Shown here: one piece after another, positions 27,795 through 35,536 of the stretch
Layout: each line of letters starts with the position of its first letter
Numbering within the stretch: position 1 is the first letter of the stretch
From: Mesorhizobium sp. M4B.F.Ca.ET.203.01.1.1
Lineage (GTDB): Bacteria; Pseudomonadota; Alphaproteobacteria; Rhizobiales; Rhizobiaceae
DNA: 64,000 bases
Reading direction: 5' to 3'
NCBI RefSeq assembly: GCF_004791025.1
Contig: NZ_SRUO01000003.1
Coordinates: 434,001 to 498,000, forward strand
Position numbers and translations under genes: made by a program
Notes under the pieces: model-generated
Database searches by the model: none
What the model was told of the DNA's origin: nothing
What the model saw: only the letters and a program-made list of their open reading frames with translations

Positions 27795-28466
27795 CTACCG
27801 GCTTCTTGTGCCAGAGATCAACTCGTCAAGATGAGCGGACTCCATGTTGCTCAGCCCGGCGAGTACGAACCGCGCACCGTCTCGCGCCAGCTTCTTGGGA
27901 TCTCGATCAGGCCGTTCGTCCGCGTACTGGATGTGTGCGATCGTCACGTTTGCGATCAGGATGCGTATGAGCACCGGATCCGTGGCAACGAACTCGCCCG
28001 CCTCTATGCCCTGGCGGACAAGTTTCTCCAACGCGAGGTAGAGGGATTCGAGCTTGGCGGCCCAGTGCGCCAATTCCGGCGCACGCAATATATCGCTGCT
28101 GTAGAGTTCGGATAGCGAGAGCGGCAGGCTCAGCAGCGTCTCGAGATCCCAGACCAGATAGTCATGAAGTCTCGCTGCCGCCGATCCAGATGCGTTCGCT
28201 GTCCTTTCCGCGACGACCACCGCATTGTCGAGGCTGAGAGAAAACAGCGCCTCGAGTATCGCCTGCTTGTTTGCGAAATGGTGAAACAGCGATGGCTGCC
28301 TGATGCCTACCGCAGCCGCGATCTGTCGTGTCGAGGTGGCCTGATATCCGTGGCGGCGGAAGAGCGCGCTGGCTTCCATGAGGATTCGTCGCCGGGTGTC
28401 GTTTGGCGCGAACTGATCCCAGTTTTGATCACTTGCTCCGATAGTCCGGTCTGCCTTGCTCGCCAT
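27795..28466 (-). CDS. TetR family regulator of the permease/nitrilase operon
   Basis: A 223-residue TetR/AcrR protein. The N-terminal HTH (about 22-70) reads DTRRRILMEASALFRRHGYQ and TRQIAAAVGIRQPSLFHHFA; the remainder is a helical ligand-binding domain. Its start overlaps the end of the nitrilase gene by 38 bases, so it is the last gene of the permease-nitrilase operon. The palindromes on the operon promoter (31207-31240) are its probable binding sites, giving negative autoregulation relieved by a nitrile or amino-acid ligand (inference). Confidence 0.9.
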   Translation of the reverse strand: MASKADRTIGASDQNWDQFAPNDTRRRILMEASALFRRHGYQATSTRQIAAAVGIRQPSLFHHFANKQAILEALFSLSLDNAVVVAERTANASGSAAARLHDYLVWDLETLLSLPLSLSELYSSDILRAPELAHWAAKLESLYLALEKLVRQGIEAGEFVATDPVLIRILIANVTIAHIQYADERPDRDPKKLARDGARFVLAGLSNMESAHLDELISGTRSR

Positions 28467-29373
28467 ACCTCGTTCCCGGCCGATCGACGCCCCAATGCAG
28501 GATATCGGATCGGCTGTAGTGACCCGTTACGTCGAGATCGTGCTTGAACGCTATGGTCTGCGCAAGGTCAAGGTCACAGATGACGGGCGCGTCGCCGAAG
28601 ACCGGACCGACCAGGTATTCGCCGTCGGGCCCGATGACCCCCGATCCTCCGGGAAACGAAGCGTCTCCCCCCGTCCCCTTTTCATAGGCCGCCCGCAGGT
28701 CCGGCGGCACGGCCTCCACAGGAAGATACGTCGCGGCGCTTGCGACGAAGCAGCGCCCCTCGAAAGCGTAGTGCCGGGAAGCAAGCTGGTGCGCCGACGG
28801 CATGTCCGGCCAAAGCGCAACATGAATCTGCTCGTCCTCGGCGTGCAGGGCCTGCCGGATGATGGGATGGAAATGCTCCCAGCACACCATCGCGCCGACC
28901 CGCCCGGCCGCCGTTTCGTTCACGCGCAGGCCGTCCGCATCGCCCGGCGTCCAGACCAGGCGTTCGGTGTGGGTTGGAGTGAGCTTGCGGTGAACGGACA
29001 CGATCGATCCATCCGCGTCGATCGTAAGCGCGCTGTTGTAAAGCAGCGCGGCGCTCGGCCGAGCGCGCTCATTGAGGCCGATCACCACGCACACCCCATT
29101 GTCACGCGCGGCGTCGCAGAGGGCCTGCACGTGAGGGCCGGGAACGGTGGCGCTTGCGGCCACCAGCTTCTGGAACCAGTGCCGCGCCTCCGGATCGTTC
29201 CAGCCGGCTAACCCGAAAACCCAGGCTGGATAGCCGCCGAGCCAGGTCTCGGGAAACACAACGAGATCGGCGCCTTGTGCCGCTGCGGCCTCGATCTCCG
29301 CTTTCGCAGTGGCGATGCCCGCGTCGAGATCGAGAAGGTGCGGGGGCTTCTGGCTGATGTAAATGCGCGTCAT
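28429..29373 (-). CDS. Nitrilase family carbon-nitrogen hydrolase
   Basis: A 314-residue member of the nitrilase superfamily with the complete catalytic triad: Glu42 in FPETWLGGYP, Lys130 in SVHRKLTPTHTERL and Cys164 in MVCWEHFHP. The CWEH context is that of true nitrilases and cyanide-active relatives rather than amidases, so it probably hydrolyses an organic nitrile to the acid and ammonia. It follows the small membrane protein by seven bases. Grouping with an amino-acid-type permease suggests use of an imported nitrogen compound, perhaps of plant origin (inference). Confidence 0.9.
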   Translation of the reverse strand: MTRIYISQKPPHLLDLDAGIATAKAEIEAAAAQGADLVVFPETWLGGYPAWVFGLAGWNDPEARHWFQKLVAASATVPGPHVQALCDAARDNGVCVVIGLNERARPSAALLYNSALTIDADGSIVSVHRKLTPTHTERLVWTPGDADGLRVNETAAGRVGAMVCWEHFHPIIRQALHAEDEQIHVALWPDMPSAHQLASRHYAFEGRCFVASAATYLPVEAVPPDLRAAYEKGTGGDASFPGGSGVIGPDGEYLVGPVFGDAPVICDLDLAQTIAFKHDLDVTGHYSRSDILHWGVDRPGTRYGEQGRPDYRSK

Positions 29374-29380
29374 GTCTCTT

Positions 29381-29758
29381 CTACCACCCCGTCAGCACGC
29401 GGACCGTGACCCAGACCCAGGCAAGAGCGAAAGTCGACAAGGCGGCGAAGTCGCCGACGCCTGCAACCTTGTATCGCTGCGGAAAATCCGGCCACCAGCC
29501 CATCGCACCCGTCGAGATGACGGTATAGAAGCCGGTGATCAGCAACACCAAAGACGCATAAGGGTCGACGACGCCTGTCGCCTCCGCGGCGAGGAAGATG
29601 CCGCCGAGCACCAAAGCGTCGACGTGGCCTTGCCGCAGCCGCGCGAAGTTTCTGATGTATGCCCACCCTGCCGGGCGCTCGAGCGACAGATACATGAGGA
29701 TGCCGGAGCAGCCCCCCATCGACAGCAGCAGCAGGCCGCCTTTGCCCAGAATGCTCAT
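29381..29758 (-). CDS. Small four-helix membrane protein of unknown family
   Basis: A 125-residue, very hydrophobic protein with about four helices (roughly 5-25, 47-67, 70-90, 100-122), starting MSILGKGGLLLLSMGGCSGI. The motif RQGHVDALVLGGIFLAAEA recalls the R-x2-H-x-D pattern of small hydroxylaminobenzene-mutase-like membrane proteins, but only weakly. It lies two bases after the permease stop and seven before the nitrilase, so it belongs to this operon. Possible roles are a permease partner or a membrane enzyme; neither is shown. The longer upstream frame is a shadow of the permease gene. Confidence 0.75.
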   Translation of the reverse strand: MSILGKGGLLLLSMGGCSGILMYLSLERPAGWAYIRNFARLRQGHVDALVLGGIFLAAEATGVVDPYASLVLLITGFYTVISTGAMGWWPDFPQRYKVAGVGDFAALSTFALAWVWVTVRVLTGW

Positions 29759-29760
29759 TT

Positions 29761-31194
29761 CTATTCCGCACCCAGGTTCTTGCGACGCCACGCGCCGATG
29801 TAGATGACAGCCAGCGCGGCAACGACCGCGAAGACCCAGATCGCCGCCCAAACCTGCCAAACCGGAGCATTTGGCGGCGCCAGTTCGACGCGCGGCCATG
29901 CTATGTTGATGGTCTCGAACAGCAGCCAGACCAAGGCGGCGACGTTGACCGGCGTGCCGAGCGCGCCGAGACGCAACGAGCCCTCGGGGCGCCACTTGCC
30001 GCTGAGGCGGGCGTAGAGCGCCGCCGCCACGACCAGCAGGAACGTTATATAGAGGCCTGCGGTGCCGAAGCTGATCATCGTTCCGACAGCCCCTTCGTTG
30101 AAGCCGAGAAGCAGGCAGGCCGAGGCGATGAGCGTCATGGTCGTCATGGCGACCAGCGGAACCTTTCTGCCTTCGCTGACCGAAGCCAACTTGCGGGAGA
30201 ACGGAAGCACGCCATCCCGGGCGAGACTGAAGATGACGCGGCCAAGATAGGCTTGCATGGAAATGCAGCAGGCGAAAAAGGTGATCGCCACCACCGCCAG
30301 AAACGGCATTCGCGACCAATCACCCAGCGAGGCGACCACCGTCGCCGTGACCGGATCCATTTCAGAGCCCGAGATCACCGCCTGGAGGTCACCGGTCGCC
30401 AGGATGACGGCAACGGCGACCAAAACCACTGCGATGCCAACGACCACCGTGGCGGCAAGGATGGCACGCGGAACGTTCGCGCCCGCGCCGGTGGTCTCTT
30501 CGGCGACCGACGCGCTCGCATCGAAGCCGACGAAGGCCCAACCGCAGACGGCGAGCGTGGCAAGCGCTGCTCCGAGCGAGGTCGGAGCCCCCATCGAACT
30601 GAAGAGGACGGTGGCATCGTGGGTTCGGAAGAACACCAGCAGCATCGAGCCGATGAGCATCGAAGCGATTATCTCGGCTGCGATGCCGAAGTTTACCGCC
30701 ACGCGAACGACCTGGACGCCGCCGGCATTGACCAGCAGGGAAGCGAGCAGAACGCAGAACGAAAGCAGCATGTGCCCGCCCGGCGAGGGCTGAAGACCGA
30801 GCAGCTGCGCGAACCACGGCGCCGCAAGGAACGCCACGGTGGCGAGCGCCGCCGACACGGCAACGAGGTATATGAGGCCTGTGAAGATGCCCGCGTCCGG
30901 CCCGATCAGCCGGCGCACCCACTGATAGGGCCCTCCTGCAATCGGGAACTCGGATGCGAGTTCCGAATAGACCACTGCCACCAGCACCTGGCCGACCAGG
31001 GACAGTACCAGCAGCCACACCCACACCGGCCCGGACAGGTTCATCCCGAGCCCGAAGATCGCATAGAGACCGACCACCGGTGCGACGGTGGCAACGCCGA
31101 TAGAAAATGTCGAAAAGACGCCGAGTCCGCGCCGGAGCTGCTGTCGATAACCCAGCTCCTGCAACCGTGAAGCGTCCGAGCTCACTCGATCCAA
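29761..31194 (-). CDS. APC family amino-acid/amine permease
   Basis: A permease of about 477 residues and 12 helices, opening QELGYRQQLRRGLGVFSTFS and carrying AGGPYQWVRRLIGPDAGIFT and CGWAFVGFDASASVAEET, which mark the amino acid-polyamine-organocation superfamily. No in-frame ATG fits: those upstream lie in the promoter/operator. I chose TTG 31194, five bases after GGAGGG; GTG 31185 is the alternative. First gene of the permease-membrane protein-nitrilase-TetR operon. Substrate unknown, probably an amino acid or a nitrile-bearing analogue. Confidence 0.88.
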   Translation of the reverse strand: MDRVSSDASRLQELGYRQQLRRGLGVFSTFSIGVATVAPVVGLYAIFGLGMNLSGPVWVWLLVLSLVGQVLVAVVYSELASEFPIAGGPYQWVRRLIGPDAGIFTGLIYLVAVSAALATVAFLAAPWFAQLLGLQPSPGGHMLLSFCVLLASLLVNAGGVQVVRVAVNFGIAAEIIASMLIGSMLLVFFRTHDATVLFSSMGAPTSLGAALATLAVCGWAFVGFDASASVAEETTGAGANVPRAILAATVVVGIAVVLVAVAVILATGDLQAVISGSEMDPVTATVVASLGDWSRMPFLAVVAITFFACCISMQAYLGRVIFSLARDGVLPFSRKLASVSEGRKVPLVAMTTMTLIASACLLLGFNEGAVGTMISFGTAGLYITFLLVVAAALYARLSGKWRPEGSLRLGALGTPVNVAALVWLLFETINIAWPRVELAPPNAPVWQVWAAIWVFAVVAALAVIYIGAWRRKNLGAE

Positions 31195-31206
31195 AATCCC
31201 CTCCCT

Positions 31207-31258
31207 ATCAATCGATAGTCTACCTATCATATGATAGGCTTGGATTGTTTTGTCAATC
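31207..31258 (-). promoter_or_regulatory. Promoter with twin TetR-type operators for the permease/nitrilase operon
   Basis: On the minus strand a perfect -35 TTGACA (31253-31258) is followed, 12 bases on, by the perfect 16-bp palindrome CCTATCATATGATAGG (31225-31240), which covers the -10 region. A second site with the same half-sites, CTATC-N4-GATAG (31207-31220), lies 19 bases downstream centre to centre and just before the ribosome binding site. Two identical-spacing operators over the -10 and leader are what a TetR repressor would use, and a tetR gene closes the operon. Confidence 0.75.
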
Positions 31259-31617
31259 GGCTCACGACTCGCGAGGTCGCGATGCTTGCTTGCAGCAGCT
31301 CTTCTCAAGTCCGGTGAGGTACAGGGGCGCTTTCGCGGCTGGCCATCGACGCACTACGCCCAATGGATCCGGAGGACCTGTTGCGGCGGCCTTGATCTTA
31401 GGGGCGGGTCAAGTGGGATAAATTTGAAAACGATTGATAATCAAATAGTTGCTGAGGGTCCGGCTTGGCGCTCGTCGCGGGCCGCGGTTGCCCATGCTTT
31501 CCGGCGCCGCGTCCTGTTATCCGCCGCGCGTTGGCGGCGCGTTGCACGTTCAAACCGGCGAACGACGCCCTGCCCCGGCTGGGCAAACCGGCCGGAGCAG
31601 GAGCACGCCGCTAGCCC
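31259..31617. other. Intergenic stretch without a recognised gene
   Basis: About 360 bases between the permease promoter and the stop of the basic Tat protein. The short open frames here have no ribosome binding site or recognisable product. The only local feature is an AT-rich spot with the palindrome TTGATAATCAA near 31433-31443. I see nothing else. Confidence 0.5.
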
Positions 31618-31944
31618 CTAAAGCCTGAACCAGATCCAGACGCGCCGGCGATGGCAGCGTCTGCGCAGCCGGCCATGCCGCCAGTAGGTGCGGCAGTAAC
31701 GTCTCCAGGCACGCCGCCTTCTCCGCCGATGCCACCGATGCCAATGGCGATGCGAGACGGTCTGCACCTCCGCTTCGCTGCCATCGTCCTCCCAGGCCTG
31801 CTTGTCCTGCGCCTCGAGCTCATCGAGGATACCGCTTCTGGCGTCCGGAATGCCGGCCACGGCGCTGATGGGCCGAACCGCGCTGACAATTGCGGCCGCC
31901 CCCGCCACGCCCAGCATTCCCGTCAAGAATAATCGGCGATCCAT
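31618..31944 (-). CDS. Exported protamine-like Arg/His/Trp-rich protein
   Basis: A 108-residue protein in two parts. Residues 1-31 (MDRRLFLTGMLGVAGAAAIV and following) look like a Tat signal peptide with RRLFL. An acidic middle (33-62) is followed by a strongly basic, aromatic tail from about 65 (runs such as HRHWHRWHRRRRRRAW and RRRCHRRRVWIWF). I recall similar rhizobial proteins annotated as protamine-like. The tail could bind DNA, lipid A or other anions outside the cytoplasm. The gene stands alone; no function can be assigned. Confidence 0.7.
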   Translation of the reverse strand: MDRRLFLTGMLGVAGAAAIVSAVRPISAVAGIPDARSGILDELEAQDKQAWEDDGSEAEVQTVSHRHWHRWHRRRRRRAWRRYCRTYWRHGRLRRRCHRRRVWIWFRL

Positions 31945-32170
31945 GAAAACCTCCCAATCTGCCAATCAGTGAACCGAGGTCCACAAAAGGGAAGTAGCGC
32001 GGCGGTTGCAAAAGCCCAGGGGGTTCGCGCTGCGCCCAGAGAAGCGCCGCGACAGCCGAGGGGTGACAATGGAAATGGGGACCGGGGCCGCCTCGCCGGA
32101 AACCCGAGAGGCGGCCCGACGAAAGCCGATGCGGCCGGTCAATCCGTCGGCGCCGGCTGCGCCGATCCGA

Positions 32171-32317
32171 TCAATTCTGCTGGATCGAAATGCCCTTGTC
32201 GTCGATCTTGAGCTCGACGCCCTTCGGCCGCGTTTGCTCGCGGTAGACATAGACGCCGAGCGCGATGACCACGACCAGCAGCGCGCCGATGATCAGATAG
32301 AGTGTGTTCTGCTTCAT
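32171..32317 (-). CDS. 48-residue single-span membrane protein
   Basis: A short frame from ATG 32317 to TGA at 32171 encodes MKQNTLYLIIGALLVVVIAL, then GVYVYREQTRPKGVELKIDD and a short KGISIQQN tail. One transmembrane helix (about 6-25) precedes a small charged domain. The composition and clean helix argue for a real gene, and I believe near-identical short proteins occur in other rhizobia. It lies downstream of the GlsB-like gene on the same strand, 28 bases away, and may share its transcript. Function unknown. Confidence 0.7.
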   Translation of the reverse strand: MKQNTLYLIIGALLVVVIALGVYVYREQTRPKGVELKIDDKGISIQQN

Positions 32318-32345
32318 GGCGCGCCCCTGGTGCCCACGCCAGGCA

Positions 32346-32600
32346 TCAAGCCCGCTTCACCAGCTTGAGCAGCACCAGCAGGATCACCGCGCCGATGGTG
32401 GCGTGGATGATCGCGGCAAGCACGCCGCCGCCTACGGCGAACCCCAGCCTCGGGAACAGCCAGCCGGCGATCAGGGCGCCGACGATGCCGACGACGATGT
32501 TGCCGATCAGACCGAAGCCGAAGCCCTTGACGATGAGGCCGGCGAGCCAGCCGGCGATGGCGCCGATGATGATGAAGACGAGAAGGCTTTCGATACCCAT
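32346..32600 (-). CDS. GlsB/YeaQ/YmgE family stress-response membrane protein
   Basis: An 84-residue protein of three hydrophobic helices with the glycine-rich family pattern IIGAIAGWLAGLIVKGFGFG and IGNIVVGIVGALIAGWLFP. Members are small inner-membrane proteins (transglycosylase-associated protein/GlsB family) induced by general stress. The role is not known in molecular terms. It is followed 28 bases later by the 48-residue membrane protein. Confidence 0.9.
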   Translation of the reverse strand: MGIESLLVFIIIGAIAGWLAGLIVKGFGFGLIGNIVVGIVGALIAGWLFPRLGFAVGGGVLAAIIHATIGAVILLVLLKLVKRA

Positions 32601-32727
32601 TGAGCTTTCCTCTGAGCAGGAGGGCGACAGCGGAGCGCAAGTCCCCGAATCGGCCTCGATATCAACGGGTTCAGGCTAAGCCAAAGCAATCCCGGCCGCC
32701 AGCGACCGACCTCAAGCCCTTTCTTTG

Positions 32728-32773
32728 AGCAATTGCGGACGGAAAACCGCCTCACACTTTTCCTGGAATTGCT
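32728..32773. repeat. 46-bp AATTGC-bounded intergenic repeat, copy 1
   Basis: Bounded by AGCAATT (32728-32734) and AATTGCT (32767-32773), with an interior GGACGGAAAACCGCCTCACA. On the opposite strand it matches the element at 62744-62790 at most positions (AGCAATTCCAGGAAAAG ... GCGGTTTTCCGTCCG). It abuts the stop codon of the 66-residue protein. A dispersed rhizobial repeat rather than a gene-specific site. Confidence 0.75.
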
Positions 32774-32974
32774 TTAGTCGTCATCGTCGCTTGCGGCAGG
32801 CCGCCAGCTGCTCGGCTCGACCTTCTTCTGCGTGGTGCTGTCGATATAGGTCCACCAGCCGCCGTCGCGATACTGCGCGACCGACTCGTTGATCACCCCA
32901 TTGCCGTCCTTCCAGTAGACGGTGACCTTGGAGCCATCGGTCGGCGCGGTTGATATCGGCTGTCTCTCCGCCAT
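32774..32974 (-). CDS. Small soluble protein of unknown function (66 aa)
   Basis: A 66-residue protein beginning MAERQPISTAPTDGSKVTVY and containing ESVAQYRDGGWWTYIDSTTQ, with an acidic DDDD tail. The pattern of PISTAPTDG followed by a Trp-rich strand is familiar from small rhizobial proteins of unknown function (from memory). No signal peptide or membrane helix. Its start is 19 bases downstream of the RNase D-like gene's stop, so it may be in that operon. Confidence 0.65.
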   Translation of the reverse strand: MAERQPISTAPTDGSKVTVYWKDGNGVINESVAQYRDGGWWTYIDSTTQKKVEPSSWRPAASDDDD

Positions 32975-32992
32975 GTCGTCCTCCCACGGCCG

Positions 32993-33613
32993 TCAGCTAT
33001 GGGCGAAGATATCCTCCTCGCCCCAGCCCATCAGGTCGAGTTTGGCACGCGTCGGCAGGAAGCGGAAGCAGGCGTCGGCCTCCTTCGTGCGGCCCTCGCG
33101 CGCCAGCCGGCCGGCCAGCACCTCGCGCAGCCGGTGCAGATAGAGCACGTCGGAGGCGGCATATTCGAGCTGTTCCGGCGACAGGGTCTCCGCTGCCCAG
33201 TCCGACGACTGCTGCACCTTCGACAGGGTCACTCCGAGAAGCTCGCCGCAAAGGTCCTTCAGCCCATGCCGGTCGGTATAGGTGCGGGTCAGCCGCGAGG
33301 CGATCTTGGTGCAGAAAACCGGTTCCGCCATGACGCCGAAGGCGTTGTAGAGCACGGCGATGTCGAAGCGGCCGTAATGGAACAGTTTGGTGACGCTGCG
33401 GTTGCGCAGCAGGCTGACCAGGTTCGGCGCCTTCTTCTGGCCGGGCGCGATCTGGATCACGTCGGCGCTGCCGTCGCCGGGCGAGATCTGCACCACGCAC
33501 AGCCTGTCGCGGTGCGGATTGAGGCCGAGCGTCTCGGTGTCGATCGCCACCGCCCCGACATTGTAATGGGACAGGTCGGGCAAGTCGTTCTTGTGGAAGC
33601 GGATGTCGCTCAT
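32993..33613 (-). CDS. RNase D-like 3'-5' exonuclease (short form)
   Basis: A 206-residue exonuclease with the DEDDy core only. Exo I is AIDTETLGLNP, exo II is LFHYGRFDIAVLYN and exo III is YAASDVLYLHRL, giving the acidic residues and Tyr for two-metal hydrolysis. The C-terminal HRDC domains of full-length RNase D are absent, so this is the short paralogue common in alphaproteobacteria. It probably trims RNA; the substrate is unknown. I chose MSDIRFHKNDLPDL (33613). Confidence 0.88.
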   Translation of the reverse strand: MSDIRFHKNDLPDLSHYNVGAVAIDTETLGLNPHRDRLCVVQISPGDGSADVIQIAPGQKKAPNLVSLLRNRSVTKLFHYGRFDIAVLYNAFGVMAEPVFCTKIASRLTRTYTDRHGLKDLCGELLGVTLSKVQQSSDWAAETLSPEQLEYAASDVLYLHRLREVLAGRLAREGRTKEADACFRFLPTRAKLDLMGWGEEDIFAHS

Positions 33614-33701
33614 CATTGTCTCCGGATCGCGGCCTGCGCTGTTGGTTCGTCCTCGCCGCGATCCATCCAAAAATCAACAGAAAGTTGTCCTTCGCGCCGC
33701 C

Positions 33702-35087
33702 TCAGCGTGTCAGCGCGTCAAGAATGCGGGCCCAGGAGCGCTGCCCCTTGTGGAAGGAGGTGAGCTCGTATTTCTCGTTGGGCGAGTGGATCCGGTCGTC
33801 GTCGAGGCCGAAACCGACCAGCAGGGATTCGATGCCGAGATAGGTCTGGAAATCGCCGACCACAGGGATCGAGCCGCCGCTGCCCGTGGTCACCGCCGGC
33901 TTCGGCCATTCATCCGACAGCGCCTCCTTGGCCTTGGCCAGGAATGGCGAGTCATAGGAAAGCTGGATCGCCGGCGAGCCGCCATGCGGGTGGAATTCGA
34001 CCGAGCAATCGGCCGGAATGCGCTCCCTGACGAAAGCCTGGAATGCGGCGCGGATCTTCTCCGGGTCCTGCTTGTGGACGAGGCGGAACGACACCTTGGC
34101 CGAGGCCTCCGCCGCGATCACCGTCTTGAAGCCCTTGCCGGTATAGCCGCCGATAATGCCGTTGAACTCCGCCGTCGGCCGCGCCCAGGTCAGTTCGAGC
34201 ACCGAACGCCCCTTTTCGCCCGACGGGATCGACAGGCCGATGGGCTCGAGGAAGCTCTCGGCGGTCTCGCCGAGCGTTTCCCACGACTTCAGCACCTGCG
34301 ACGGCGTCTCCTCGACACCGTCATAGAAGCCCGGGATGGTGATGCGCCCGTCCTTGTCGTGGATATCGGCCAGGATCCCGGCCAGGATGCGGATCGGATT
34401 GGCGGCAGCCCCGCCATAGAGCCCCGAATGCAGGTCGCGATCGGCCGCCTTCACGGTGACCTCTTCGCCGACCATGCCGCGCAGCGACACGCAGATGGAG
34501 GGCGTCTCGCGATCCCACATGCCGGTGTCGCAGACCAATGCGAAATCGGTCTTGAGCTCGGCGGCGTTGGCCGCCAGGAACGGCTTCAGCGACGGCGAGC
34601 CGGACTCCTCCTCGCCCTCGAACAGGATGGTGATGCGGCAAGGCAGGCCGCCATGCACCTGCTTCCAGGCGCGGCAGGCCTCGACGAAGGTCATCAGCTG
34701 GCCCTTGTCGTCGGCCGAGCCGCGGCCGGTGATTACCTTGCGGCCGGGCTCGATCTCCTTGATCGCCGGCGCGAACGGATCGCTTTCCCACAAGTCGATC
34801 GGATCGACCGGCTGCACGTCGTAATGGCCGTAGAACAGCACATGCGGCGCGCCCGCCGGCCCGTCGTGATGCGCCACCACCATCGGATGGCCGGGCGTGT
34901 CGCGCACGCTGGCGTCGAAGCCGATCAGCTTCAGCTCGGCCACCAGCCACGCCGCCGCCTTGCGGCAGTCGCCGGCATAGGCCGGATCGGTGGAGATCGA
35001 CTTGATGCCGAGCAGCCCGAACAGCCGTTCCAGGCTCTGGTCGAGATTCTGGTCGAGACGATCGAGGACGGGGGAGATTCTGGACAT
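33702..35087 (-). CDS. M20 family dipeptidase/metallopeptidase
   Basis: A 461-residue di-zinc peptidase. Metal ligands and catalytic residues are in order: His and Asp in YGHYDVQPVD, Asp in RGSADDKGQL, the catalytic/ligand Glu pair in EGEEESGSPS, Asp in VCDTGMWD and a late His in LTSFHKGQ. A lid/dimerisation domain (about 200-380) interrupts the catalytic domain. The closest pattern is the CNDP/carnosinase-like dipeptidase branch, which cleaves dipeptides in the cytoplasm. The sRNA candidate lies upstream on the same strand and ends before this gene. Confidence 0.9.
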   Translation of the reverse strand: MSRISPVLDRLDQNLDQSLERLFGLLGIKSISTDPAYAGDCRKAAAWLVAELKLIGFDASVRDTPGHPMVVAHHDGPAGAPHVLFYGHYDVQPVDPIDLWESDPFAPAIKEIEPGRKVITGRGSADDKGQLMTFVEACRAWKQVHGGLPCRITILFEGEEESGSPSLKPFLAANAAELKTDFALVCDTGMWDRETPSICVSLRGMVGEEVTVKAADRDLHSGLYGGAAANPIRILAGILADIHDKDGRITIPGFYDGVEETPSQVLKSWETLGETAESFLEPIGLSIPSGEKGRSVLELTWARPTAEFNGIIGGYTGKGFKTVIAAEASAKVSFRLVHKQDPEKIRAAFQAFVRERIPADCSVEFHPHGGSPAIQLSYDSPFLAKAKEALSDEWPKPAVTTGSGGSIPVVGDFQTYLGIESLLVGFGLDDDRIHSPNEKYELTSFHKGQRSWARILDALTR

Positions 35088-35212
35088 TTTCTGGCCTTTC
35101 GATTTTGCGCCGACCCTAAAGGGGCGAGCCGAAAACGAAAAGCCGGGAACGTTGGACCAAGCGCGTTTGGCTGCGGAAAAACATCCAGACCGGTATGTCG
35201 GACCTCAAGGCG

Positions 35213-35250
35213 AAAAAAAGCCGCCGTGGTGGAGGGGGAACCACGGCGGC
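35213..35250 (-). terminator. Intrinsic terminator of the sRNA candidate
   Basis: On the minus strand GCCGCCGTGGT and ACCACGGCGGC (35220-35250) pair perfectly over 11 bp around a nine-base loop, followed by seven T (35213-35219). It is one of the strongest terminators in the window, and no protein gene on this strand ends nearby, which is why a small RNA is proposed. Confidence 0.85.
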
Positions 35251-35300
35251 CTTACTCGAAACGTTGCGGCAGCCCGGAGAGGGGGGATAGGCTGCCGCAG
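35213..35300 (-). ncRNA. Candidate trans-acting small RNA with C/U-only loops
   Basis: Read leftward, this protein-free stretch folds into two strong hairpins. The first has a perfect 10-bp stem (35290-35299 with 35265-35274) and the loop UAUCCCCCCUCUCCG. The second is an 11-bp terminator stem with the loop UCCCCCUCC followed by seven U. Both loops are almost pure C/U and could pair with Shine-Dalgarno sequences, the design of several alphaproteobacterial sRNAs. The 5' end is not defined; a smaller hairpin at 35341-35355 could belong to it. From memory, the MmgR (alpha-r8) sRNA of Sinorhizobium also lies next to polA. Confidence 0.65.
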
Positions 35301-35536
35301 TTGTCCGGGATAGGCGGGGGACGGGCCTTGCTCCGGACTTCGGCGAAAACTGCCGATGACCCATATTTGGGTCTGTGAACGTGGCGATTCAAGGGCACCA
35401 GTATTACACTTTTGTAACATGCCCGTGAGTGGCCGGATCATTCGGCGGCAGCCTCTGTCAGGGTGTTGCCGGAACCGGTGGTTTTCAGCCGCCTTTGGCA
35501 TGGACCGCGCCGTCTGGCCGCGCTATCCCTGCCGGC

